DNA from: JAIBBG01 sp046304755 | GTDB lineage: Bacteria; Bacteroidota; Bacteroidia; Flavobacteriales_D; Sanyastnellaceae | DNA length: 15,496 nt | Reading direction: 5' to 3' | Assembly (NCBI GenBank): GCA_046304755.1 | Contig: JBKCDO010000269.1 | Span: forward strand, 1 to 15,496 | Shown: piece after piece, positions 1-6,857 of the stretch | Position numbering within the stretch: position 1 is the stretch's first letter | Layout of the letters: each line of letters begins with the position of its first letter | Notes under the pieces: model-generated | The model's database searches: none | Told to the model about the DNA's origin: nothing | Seen by the model: the letters and a program-made list of their open reading frames with translations, nothing else | Position numbers and translations under genes: made by a program

Positions 1-1
1 C

Positions 2-1084
2 GACAATACCGCGCTGACGTTGGATGTCATTCTGCAACGTGAGCGTGATTTCAAACAAATCAAAGAACTCAAAAAGCGAGCGATTGAACTGCGCAAAATG
101 GGCGGTAAATACAAGCGTTCCTTTGGTCGCGAAGAAGCTGAGCAGCGAAAGCTCATTTTTCAGGAGGCCCGCCAGTTAAGCGCTGAGGCACGTGAGATGG
201 AATCTTACCTCGTGCAGAAAGTGCTCGATGACGCACAGGTGATTGCCTGCACGCTCATAGGCGCTGCTTCAGAAGACCTTGCAGGCCGACGGTTTTCCAC
301 TGTGGTTATTGATGAGGCCGGGCAAGGGATAGAACCCGCAGTGTGGGTGCCCATCTTGCGCGCAGAACGCGTAGTTATGGCGGGAGATCCGCACCAGTTG
401 CCACCGACAGTCAAGAGTCGGGATGCTGCGGCCGCCGGTTTATCCAAAACACTCCTGGAAAAAACCATTGAACGAACTGAGGCCGTTGTGCTGCTGCAAG
501 AACAGTATCGCATGCACGCCACCATCATGGCATTCTCCAATGCTAAGTTTTATCAAGGACAGTTGTTGGCCCATGCTTCTGTAGCAGGTCGCTGCCTCAG
601 TGATGGCTTACCTGTAGAATTCGTCGATACCGCCGGATGTGGCTTTGAAGAAAAATCCGGTGAAGATGGTGAATCGAAATGCAATCCGGAGGAAGCCGAT
701 TTGCTGCGCAAACATTACGATGCACTTTCACTGAGTGTGCAGCAGCAGCTACCTGTGGCGGTCATCTCCCCATACCGCGCCCAAGTCGACCTATTGCGTG
801 AAGCCTTTGCCGGATGCGAGCAGGTCACCGTCAATACCATTGACTCTTTTCAGGGGCAAGAACGTGAGATTGTCTACATCAGCATGGTGCGTAGTAACGA
901 CAAAAGTGAAATAGGATTCTTGCGTGATTACCGTCGCATGAATGTGGCTATGACGCGTGCAAAAATGAAGCTCGTGATTGTTGGCGATAGCGCAACACTC
1001 GGCAATGACAAGTTCTACAATGACTTTTTACAGTTTGCAGAAACGGCCGGAGCTTATCGCACGGCGTGGGAATTCATGTACTGA
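2..1084 (+). CDS. Superfamily 1 DNA/RNA helicase, Upf1/IGHMBP2-like, C-terminal part (5' truncated by window edge)
   Basis: The reading frame is open from base 2 to the TGA at 1082-1084, so the true start and the Walker A motif lie outside the window. Visible SF1 motifs in order are motif II DEAG (nt 311-322), motif III GDPHQLPP (about 383-406), QYRMH (503-517), motif V TIDSFQGQE (836-862) and motif VI RRMNVAMTRAK (932-964). Between the left edge and motif II is a charged, probably helical stretch rich in K, R and E, as found in the 1B/stalk insertion of Upf1-like enzymes. By family, the protein should be an ATP-dependent 5'-3' helicase or translocase on RNA or DNA in the cytoplasm; bacterial members are poorly characterised. 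The first in-frame start-like codon (TTG at 20) is not a credible start because the homologous fold needs the upstream ATP-binding half. Its stop abuts the stop of pcm on the other strand. Family assignment is firm; cellular role is unknown. Confidence 0.9.
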   Translation, partial: DNTALTLDVILQRERDFKQIKELKKRAIELRKMGGKYKRSFGREEAEQRKLIFQEARQLSAEAREMESYLVQKVLDDAQVIACTLIGAASEDLAGRRFSTVVIDEAGQGIEPAVWVPILRAERVVMAGDPHQLPPTVKSRDAAAAGLSKTLLEKTIERTEAVVLLQEQYRMHATIMAFSNAKFYQGQLLAHASVAGRCLSDGLPVEFVDTAGCGFEEKSGEDGESKCNPEEADLLRKHYDALSLSVQQQLPVAVISPYRAQVDLLREAFAGCEQVTVNTIDSFQGQEREIVYISMVRSNDKSEIGFLRDYRRMNVAMTRAKMKLVIVGDSATLGNDKFYNDFLQFAETAGAYRTAWEFMY

Positions 1085-1738
1085 TTAGTGCGCCGAAGTG
1101 CGCTTTTCGAGCATCGGCACGAACGAGAAGTTTCCGTGGAATTCGGAATGAAAGTCACCCGACTCGGTCTCTTGTATGACCATCATTTGCTGCACTTCGC
1201 CGTCGCCGTAAGGCATTACGATGAGGCCGCCGGGCTTGAGCTGCATGAGCAAAGCCTCGGGTACCTTAGGTATGGCGCAGGTAATAATGATGCGATCGAA
1301 AGGACCAAAAGCAGGCAATCCTTTATAGCCATCGCCGTAGGTGAGATGAGGCTTGTAGCCCATTTTTTCCAGCAGTTTTTTGGAATTGTCGTGCAGTAGT
1401 TTCTGTCGTTCAATCGAATAAACCTTTGCTCCCAATTCACAGAGTACTGCTGTCTGAAACCCGCTTCCGGTGCCGATTTCCAACACTTTCATGCCGGTAT
1501 TTACTTGCAAAAGCTGCGATTGCAAAGCGACGGTATAGGGATGCGAAATCGTTTGCCCGGCCCCGATTTGAAAGGCTTTATTGTCGTAAGCAAATTCCAG
1601 GAAGGCACTGGTTAAAAAGTAGTGACGCGGAACGGTGTTGATTGCATCGAGCACACGCGAATCATTGATTCCCATGCGTTTGAGTTCGTCGACGAGTTTT
1701 TTACGAAGTCCTTTGTGACGATAAGAGTCTATCAGCAT
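1085..1738 (-). CDS. pcm: Protein-L-isoaspartate O-methyltransferase
   Basis: This 217-residue protein has the usual length of bacterial PCMT. It transfers a methyl group from S-adenosylmethionine to L-isoaspartyl residues of aged proteins, starting their repair in the cytoplasm. The family pattern GQTISHPYTVA sits at about residues 61-71. The SAM-binding motif I, VLEIGTGSGFQ, is at 85-95, followed by the acidic end of strand 2 (SIE, 108-110) and a GDGYKGLP stretch near 135-142. The LKPGGLIVMPYG block is near 167-178. The ATG at 1738 gives an N-terminus (YRHKGLRKKLV) that begins just before the family's conserved helix, so this start is likely right. A perfect TAnnTTTG box lies on the minus strand only 7 nt upstream of that ATG. 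The gene is divergent from the Gfo/Idh/MocA gene and convergent with the helicase gene, with no spacing at the stop codons. Confidence 0.95.
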   Translation of the reverse strand: MLIDSYRHKGLRKKLVDELKRMGINDSRVLDAINTVPRHYFLTSAFLEFAYDNKAFQIGAGQTISHPYTVALQSQLLQVNTGMKVLEIGTGSGFQTAVLCELGAKVYSIERQKLLHDNSKKLLEKMGYKPHLTYGDGYKGLPAFGPFDRIIITCAIPKVPEALLMQLKPGGLIVMPYGDGEVQQMMVIQETESGDFHSEFHGNFSFVPMLEKRTSAH

Positions 1739-1745
1739 AACAGTT

Positions 1746-1753
1746 CAAATCTA
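1746..1753 (-). promoter_or_regulatory. Candidate Bacteroidota -7 box for pcm
   Basis: On the minus strand the sequence is TAGATTTG, an exact match to the Bacteroidota consensus TAnnTTTG. It ends 7 nt before the pcm ATG, so a transcript from it would have a very short leader. I see no TTTG-type -33 element at the expected 17-19 nt spacing, so this rests on the -7 match and its position only. Confidence 0.4.
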
Positions 1754-1764
1754 GGGTCAACTGT

Positions 1765-1778
1765 CATGCGCCATGCGC
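1765..1778. repeat. Tandem 7-bp repeat CATGCGC x2 in divergent promoter region
   Basis: Two adjacent copies of CATGCGC lie in the 99-nt divergent region between pcm (-) and the Gfo/Idh/MocA gene (+). The inner part, GCGC-CAT-GCGC, also reads as a short inverted repeat, a form compatible with an operator half-site pair. Nothing shows that a regulator binds here; such a short repeat may be chance. Confidence 0.3.
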
Positions 1779-1837
1779 TGTTGAAAATTAAAAATCAACC
1801 ATCCGATGTAGACACTTGCGTGACCAATTTTTGTAGC

Positions 1838-2863
1838 ATGTCGGATAAGCTGAAAATTGGTGTTTTGGGAGCAGGGCATTTGGGCAAGATTCACATGAAT
1901 TGTATTCGTGAATTGCCTGAGGTGTACGAATTGGTGGGCTTCTACGATCCTAATGTCGAGAAGGCCAAGGAAGCAGCCGACCGCTTCGGGATCATGCCGT
2001 TTCACAATGCGGCATCACTCATTGAGGCCTGTGATGTGGTGGATATTGTTACCCCAACCCTTCATCACTTTGAGGCCGCCAACATGGCCATTCGCAAGCT
2101 GAAGCATGTCTTTATAGAAAAGCCGGTTACAACCACAGGTGAAGAAGCACGAGCGCTTATCAGCCTCTCGAAGGAAGCCGGTGTCAAGGTACAGGTCGGT
2201 CATGTGGAGCGCTTCAACCCGGCATTCAAAGCTGCTCGTCCTTACCTAGATCAACCCAGATTCATTGAAACCCATCGACTGGCTCAGTTCAATCCCCGGG
2301 GAACGGATGTGTCGGTTGTATTGGATTTAATGATTCATGACATCGATATCATTCTCTCGATTACCGGTGCCAATGCACGCCGAATTTCGGCTAGCGGGGT
2401 GGCGGTGCTCAGCGATACACCCGATATCGCCAATGCCCGAATCGAACTTGACAACGGCTGCGTAGCCAACCTCACGGCCAGCAGGATTTCATTGAAAAAT
2501 ATGCGCAAGTCTCGATTCTTTCAACGGGATGCCTACATCGCCGTGGATTTTTTACAAAAGGAAGCAGAGATCGTGCGCATGAAGCCTGTAGAAGGCGATC
2601 CTGATCCGTTCTCCGTAGCTATAGACCTGGGGCAGGGAAGAGGCTTTAAGGAAATTCTTTTTGATAAACCCAAAGTGGAGGAAACCAACGCCATACGTGA
2701 TGAGCTGGCCTCGCTGGCACATGCCATTCACACCAATAGTTTTCCGGAAGTCACCCTTCAAGATGGAACCCGCGCGCTCGAAGTGGCATTGCAAGTGTTG
2801 GAAAAAATGTCGCAGCACGTTCTGATCCAAGACCCTGAAGTTCAGCCACCCAAGGAGTTTTAG
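1838..2863 (+). CDS. Gfo/Idh/MocA-family NAD(P)-dependent oxidoreductase
   Basis: This is a 341-residue protein of normal length for the family. The N-terminal Rossmann fold starts IGVLGAGHLGKIH (about 7-19), and the family's EKP catalytic-lysine motif is at 94-96. The C-terminal alpha/beta domain carries GHVERFNPAF (121-130) and LMIHDID (164-170), whose His is a candidate active-site residue. GHVERFNP resembles UDP-N-acetylglucosamine 3-dehydrogenase (GnnA/LpxQ-like) relatives, so a nucleotide-sugar substrate is plausible but inferred. The frame stays open upstream to 1622, but the ATG at 1838 begins three residues before the conserved Rossmann strand, and the upstream part would lie inside pcm. 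The next genes (lipoprotein and sugar transferase) support an envelope-sugar role. The exact substrate is unknown. Confidence 0.88.
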   Translation: MSDKLKIGVLGAGHLGKIHMNCIRELPEVYELVGFYDPNVEKAKEAADRFGIMPFHNAASLIEACDVVDIVTPTLHHFEAANMAIRKLKHVFIEKPVTTTGEEARALISLSKEAGVKVQVGHVERFNPAFKAARPYLDQPRFIETHRLAQFNPRGTDVSVVLDLMIHDIDIILSITGANARRISASGVAVLSDTPDIANARIELDNGCVANLTASRISLKNMRKSRFFQRDAYIAVDFLQKEAEIVRMKPVEGDPDPFSVAIDLGQGRGFKEILFDKPKVEETNAIRDELASLAHAIHTNSFPEVTLQDGTRALEVALQVLEKMSQHVLIQDPEVQPPKEF

Positions 2864-2931
2864 TCTTTTTTCAACCAAGGCAATAATCCAATATTCCGTC
2901 GTTAACTGCATGATGCCTTCGGGCTCATACC

Positions 2932-2940
2932 TTAATTTGC
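2932..2940 (+). promoter_or_regulatory. Candidate Bacteroidota -7 box upstream of the lipoprotein gene
   Basis: TTAATTTGC lies in the 107-nt gap after the oxidoreductase gene, 31 nt upstream of the lipoprotein ATG. It matches TAnnTTTG at all but one constrained position. No clear -33 TTTG is seen. If real, it would drive the lipoprotein and sugar-transferase pair. Confidence 0.35.
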
Positions 2941-2970
2941 CAACCTTTTTAATTGGACTTGCGGAATTTT

Positions 2971-3822
2971 ATGCGGCTTGCTTGGTGTTTGTCCTTATCG
3001 GTTCTACTCTTTGCCTGTAATCCTTCAGAGGATTCCGTTCCTGCATTCATTGATTCATCCTCTGTTGATTTAGTGACTACTGTTAGTCAGGGCTCCAATA
3101 GCCATGGCATTAGCGAGCTATGGATGTATGTGGATGGCAATGTGCTCGGCGTTCTAGATACGCCTGTTTCCTTGCCGGTACTCGAAGAGGGAAATCATAC
3201 CCTTTCATTTTATGCCGGTATCAAGAATAACGGCATGGGCACCAGCCGCATTCGCTATCCATTCTACGCAGGTTTTGATACGACCCTCAATCTCCGCTCG
3301 GGTGAGCATTATACTGTTAATCCAACGTTTCGGTATACAACTGACGCACTTGTTGATGCCACAAGAAACTTCGAGGCCGGAAATTCTTTTGTGGAGGTCA
3401 GCAGCAATCAGGGGCAAATTGAACTGCTCAATAATCCGGATCTCGCTTCCGGAGGCGTGCGCTGCGTCCGAATGAAACTCCCTGCGGATGCGGGTATTCT
3501 GAGCTACGTGGATGAGTCCAATATTACCCTGAGTTCCGGTGAAATTGGATTTTTGGAGATGGATTACAGCTGCAACAACACCTTCATCGTTGGGTTGTAT
3601 GTCGTATCCAATGGGGATTCAGAAAAAGTACCGGTGCTCTATCTCACACCAACGAACGAAGGCGATGGGTCGCAGCCGACATGGAACAAAGTCTATATGG
3701 ATCTTGGTATGATGGCCGCCCAATATCCTTCGACTGATTATTTCAGATTATACATTGAGTGCACGCGCAGCGAAGCACTCATCCCAACCATTTACCTGGA
3801 TGATTTGAAGATAGTCAAATAA
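2971..3822 (+). CDS. Lipoprotein of unknown function with a PEGA-like N-terminal segment
   Basis: This 283-residue protein has a signal peptide ending in a lipobox, L-F-A-C, with the lipidated Cys at 16. It is therefore probably anchored in the outer or inner membrane. The ATG at 2971 is preferred over an in-frame TTG at 2953 because it gives a compact signal peptide. Residues about 49-85 (WMYVDGNVLG, then LPVLEEGNHTLSFYAG) resemble a PEGA-type beta-sandwich: a short 'V-DG--G' strand pair followed by a 'G-H-L-F' strand. The remainder (about 130-283) is beta-rich, with alternating hydrophobic residues and few charges, and could be a jelly roll. I do not recognise a named family. The gene ends 2 nt before the sugar-transferase ATG, so the two are almost certainly co-transcribed and probably translationally coupled. 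That suggests a role at the cell surface linked to polysaccharide synthesis, which is inference. Confidence 0.8.
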   Translation: MRLAWCLSLSVLLFACNPSEDSVPAFIDSSSVDLVTTVSQGSNSHGISELWMYVDGNVLGVLDTPVSLPVLEEGNHTLSFYAGIKNNGMGTSRIRYPFYAGFDTTLNLRSGEHYTVNPTFRYTTDALVDATRNFEAGNSFVEVSSNQGQIELLNNPDLASGGVRCVRMKLPADAGILSYVDESNITLSSGEIGFLEMDYSCNNTFIVGLYVVSNGDSEKVPVLYLTPTNEGDGSQPTWNKVYMDLGMMAAQYPSTDYFRLYIECTRSEALIPTIYLDDLKIVK

Positions 3823-3824
3823 TT

Positions 3825-5240
3825 ATGCTCAATACGAACCGTCAAATAGCCAAATATGTAGTAGCCGATTTTGTGGCTGCTGCTGCGGCGTGGACGGCTT
3901 TGTTCGTGTATCGAAAAATCTACCTGGAACCCGTGAAATTCGGGGATGCCGTCCGCTTGGAGTTTGATACCAACTACTTTCTCGGGTTGATGATTGTTCC
4001 CGTTTTCTGGCTATTGATCTATGCTTCAAGCGGGCATTATTCCAACATTTTCCGTCGGCATCGTCTCAAGGAACTGGGACAAATAACCATGTCATCGGTC
4101 ATGGGGGTTATCATCATTTTCTTCGTGCTGCTGCTGGATGATGAAATCAAGTATTACCAACACTATTACAAATCGTTTCTGGTATTATTTGGAGCGCATT
4201 TCAGCCTGACGCTGTTATTCCGATTGGTACTCACATCGCGCACGGTTTCTCAGGTTCACAAGGGGGCCATCGGTTTTAATACAATCATTGTAGGTGGCTA
4301 CGATCGCGCCCTCAACATGTACGAAGAAATTATGGCTATGCGCAGTTCCCCCGGATACAAATTCGTGGGATTTGTTAGGGTCAACGGTCAGGATAATTTA
4401 CTGGCGAAGCACATTCCCTTCATGGGAAAATATCCGGAATTGCCGGACTTGATTCTGAAGCATGGCATCGAGGAAATTATCATCGCGGTTGAAAGTGGCG
4501 ACCACAAAGATTTGCAGAATATTCTGTTCTTGCTGGAAGGCATCGATGTCAACATCAACATCATTCCGGACATGTTCGACATTTTAAGTGGATCGGTAAA
4601 AATGAATAGTATCTATGGAGTGCCGCTTATTCGTGTCAATCATGAAATCATGCCCCAGTGGCAGTTTTCGGTAAAACGCTTGATTGATGTTGCGACTTCT
4701 ACATTGGCGTTACTCGCATTGGCGCCAATTTTCCTGATTATTGCCTGCTCCATTAAGCTTACTTCGAAGGGTCGAATTTTCTACACTCAGGAAAGGATTG
4801 GTAAAAATGGTCAGCCGTTTCGAATCATTAAATTCAGAACGATGGTTGAAGGAGCAGAAAACAATGGTCCTCAGCTCAGTTCTTCCAATGATCATCGTGT
4901 TACATCAATAGGTCGTTTTCTGCGGAAAATGCGTCTGGATGAGTTGCCGCAGTTCATCAATGTATTGAAAGGCGAGATGTCGCTTGTAGGACCTCGCCCC
5001 GAGCGCAGGCATTTTATCGAGTTAATCAAACAGCGTGCTCCGCACTACATCCACTTGCATCGCGTAAGACCCGGAATCACTTCATGGGGTCAAGTCAAAT
5101 ACGGATACGCGGAAAACGTGGATCAAATGATTCAACGTCTGAAGTACGATGTGCTTTATATCGAGAACATGTCGCTGGCGATGGACTTCAAAATTCTCTT
5201 CTACACCGTGGCGATTGTGCTCAAAGGTGCAGGCAAATAA
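3825..5240 (+). CDS. Undecaprenyl-phosphate sugar phosphotransferase (WcaJ/WbaP-type polyprenyl glycosylphosphotransferase)
   Basis: This is a 471-residue integral membrane enzyme of the usual length. It should transfer a sugar-1-phosphate from a UDP-sugar to undecaprenyl phosphate at the cytoplasmic face of the inner membrane, the first step of exopolysaccharide or O-unit assembly. Four hydrophobic segments lie at about 10-29, 51-68, 89-105 and 117-135. A Rossmann-like CoA-binding_3 domain follows at about 148-265 (TIIVGG near 153-158). The bacterial sugar-transferase domain occupies about 283-471. It begins with a membrane re-entrant helix (KRLIDVA, then a hydrophobic run to about 310) and carries FYTQERIGKNGQPF (319-332), the Asp-Glu catalytic pair in RLDELPQ (370-376) and GPRPER (389-394). 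No flippase, polymerase or further glycosyltransferase is within the window. The sugar is not predictable; glucose, galactose or an N-acetylated sugar are all possible. The gene ends 6 nt from the hutH stop on the opposite strand. Confidence 0.93.
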   Translation: MLNTNRQIAKYVVADFVAAAAAWTALFVYRKIYLEPVKFGDAVRLEFDTNYFLGLMIVPVFWLLIYASSGHYSNIFRRHRLKELGQITMSSVMGVIIIFFVLLLDDEIKYYQHYYKSFLVLFGAHFSLTLLFRLVLTSRTVSQVHKGAIGFNTIIVGGYDRALNMYEEIMAMRSSPGYKFVGFVRVNGQDNLLAKHIPFMGKYPELPDLILKHGIEEIIIAVESGDHKDLQNILFLLEGIDVNINIIPDMFDILSGSVKMNSIYGVPLIRVNHEIMPQWQFSVKRLIDVATSTLALLALAPIFLIIACSIKLTSKGRIFYTQERIGKNGQPFRIIKFRTMVEGAENNGPQLSSSNDHRVTSIGRFLRKMRLDELPQFINVLKGEMSLVGPRPERRHFIELIKQRAPHYIHLHRVRPGITSWGQVKYGYAENVDQMIQRLKYDVLYIENMSLAMDFKILFYTVAIVLKGAGK

Positions 5241-5246
5241 AAACGG

Positions 5247-6719
5247 TTACAAGAGTTCCAGCGCTTTTTTCATGAGTTCGCCGAGATACGCATCTTCTGC
5301 GGTGAACGCTACATGTTCGCGAAGACGATGATGCATTTCCTCCACCACCGGTGAGCTTTTCAAGGGGCGACGGAACTCAAGGGCCTGCGCTGCAGTGAGC
5401 CATTCAATCGCTACAAGGGAACGCAGATTTTGCAATACGCGGTAGGTTTTCGTCGCAGCGTTGGCTCCCATGCTCACGTGATCCTCTTGTCCGTTGCTGC
5501 TATCAATCGTGTCGATGCTGCAAGGGGTGCAGAGTTGTTTGTTTTGTTAAACAAAACTTTCCGCCGTGGATTTTGGAATCATGAAGCCGCTATTGAGCCC
5601 GGGATTTTTCGCCAAGTAAGCCGGTAATCCGCGCTGACCACCGATGAGCTTGTAGGTGCGACGCTCGGAAATGCTTCCTATTTCTGCCAAGGCAATCGAC
5701 AAAAAGTCGAGCGCCAATGCCAAGGGCTGTCCATGGAAATTGCCACCGGAAATCACCAGGTCATCATCCGGGAAAATGAGTGGATTGTCCGTTGTAGAAT
5801 TGATTTCCGTAGTCACTACGTCGTCAACATACCGCATGGCATCTAGCGATGCTCCCAATACCTGCGGCATACAACGGAAACTGTAGGGATCTTGAACATG
5901 GGCTTTTTCCTGAAGCGCAATTTCACTGCCCTCGAGATTGGAGAGTAGCTTTCGCGCGATTTCGCTTTGACCCTGATGCGGGCGTGCCTGATGAATGTTT
6001 GGATGAAAGGCATCGATCCTGCCATCATAGGCATCCAGTGACATGGCCGCAATGGTGACGGATTTCTCCAGTAAGCGCTTGCCTTGATGAACGCAATACA
6101 CACTGTAAGCACTCATGAATTGCGTGCCGTTGATGAGCGCAAGTCCTTCTTTACTTTTCAATGCGACGGGTGATAATCCGGCATCGGCAAGCGCTTGGCT
6201 CGCGCCCATTCGCTTTCCTTGGTAATGCACTTCGCCCATTCCGATAAGCGGCAAACACAAATGCGAGAGTGGTGCTAAATCACCACTGGCGCCCAAGGAG
6301 CCTTGTTCGTATACAACCGGTGTGATAGCGTGATTATACAAAGCAGCCAACAATTCAAGCGTCTCCGGTTGAATGCCGCTGTATCCATAGAGCAATCCAC
6401 GCACTTTCAATACGAGCATGATGCGAACAATTTCCTGCGGAACTTCGGCTCCCATGCCGCAAGCATGCGACATGAGCAAGTTGCGCTGCAACGTTCCTAA
6501 CTCATCGGCTTCGATGACTGTATTACACAATGAACCAAAGCCCGTGTTCACGCCGTAAATCGGGGCTTTGCGTGTGGCTGATTTTTCCTCCAAATAAGCG
6601 CGAACTGCGCTAAGTCTGTTCTTCGTTTCGGAAGGAATCACAATCGGTTTTCCGCTTGCGATAAAGGCCATCACATCATCAGAAGAGATGCGAACGGTAA
6701 TGTCGGTAATATCCATCAT
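5247..6719 (-). pseudogene. hutH: Histidine ammonia-lyase with one in-frame stop codon (intact frame 5547-6719 gives 390 aa; the remainder is 5247-5546)
   Basis: Read as one frame this is 490 codons, the family's normal length, interrupted only by TAA at codon 391 (5547-5549). Histidine ammonia-lyase deaminates L-histidine to urocanate. Visible features are YGVNTGFG (55-62), the SH pair typical of histidine rather than tyrosine selectivity (84-85), and the MIO-forming Ala-Ser-Gly (144-146) within GSLGASGDLAP. NSTTDNP and NPGLNSGFMIP follow before the stop. After the stop, the same frame continues with NKQLC and then SSNGQEDHVSMGAN, including the conserved Glu of the QED motif needed for activity, and ends normally. 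The 390-residue product alone lacks that Glu and about 100 C-terminal residues, so it is probably inactive. The stop sits where relatives usually have Ser, so TCA to TAA would explain it. Alternatives are a sequence error, a recent pseudogene or readthrough. No hutU, hutI or hutG is nearby. ATG at 6719 or 6716 could be the start. Confidence 0.85.
5541..5557. repeat. 17-bp palindrome centred on the in-frame stop of hutH
   Basis: Perfect 8-bp arms GTTTTGTT and AACAAAAC are separated by a single base (A on the + strand). On the hutH strand the TAA stop (5549-5547) lies at the centre. The element is A/T rich, so a hairpin with such a small loop would be weak in RNA; a DNA-level palindrome is the safer description. 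Confidence 0.7.
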
Positions 6720-6808
6720 ACATCAATTGAAGCCCGCAAGTTAACTGACCAGGACTTTAGCCTTGAGCATTGTTGACTGAAGTATTCAACGAATCATTCA
6801 CGGAGGCT

Positions 6809-6837
6809 TTTGGAGTATCACTTTTACCCTAATTTGG
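6809..6837 (+). promoter_or_regulatory. Candidate Bacteroidota promoter for the M16 peptidase operon
   Basis: TTTG at 6809-6812 is followed after 17 nt by TAATTTGG at 6830-6837, the layout of the Bacteroidota -33/-7 promoter. The -7 part is one base shorter than the TAnnTTTG consensus (TA-n-TTTG). It ends 20 nt before the ATG at 6858 in the hutH/M16 divergent region (6720-6857). That region holds no other structure I can support. Confidence 0.5.
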
Positions 6838-6857
6838 CCGCATATTAATTAACTACC

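Noticed and set aside
1826..1833. Promoter box for the oxidoreductase gene (AATTTTTG)
   Set aside because: It has one mismatch to TAnnTTTG and no -33 element. It is mentioned in the near-leaderless finding but is too weak to annotate alone.
1622..1837. N-terminal extension of the Gfo/Idh/MocA frame
   Set aside because: It overlaps pcm and the divergent promoter region, and the family's Rossmann strand begins just after the ATG at 1838.
5547..5549. Selenocysteine or pyrrolysine recoding at the hutH stop
   Set aside because: The codon is TAA, not TGA or TAG, and family members carry an ordinary residue here.
5541..5557. Frameshift in hutH
   Set aside because: The parts before and after the break are in the same frame (codons 390 and 392), so it is a nonsense codon, not an indel.
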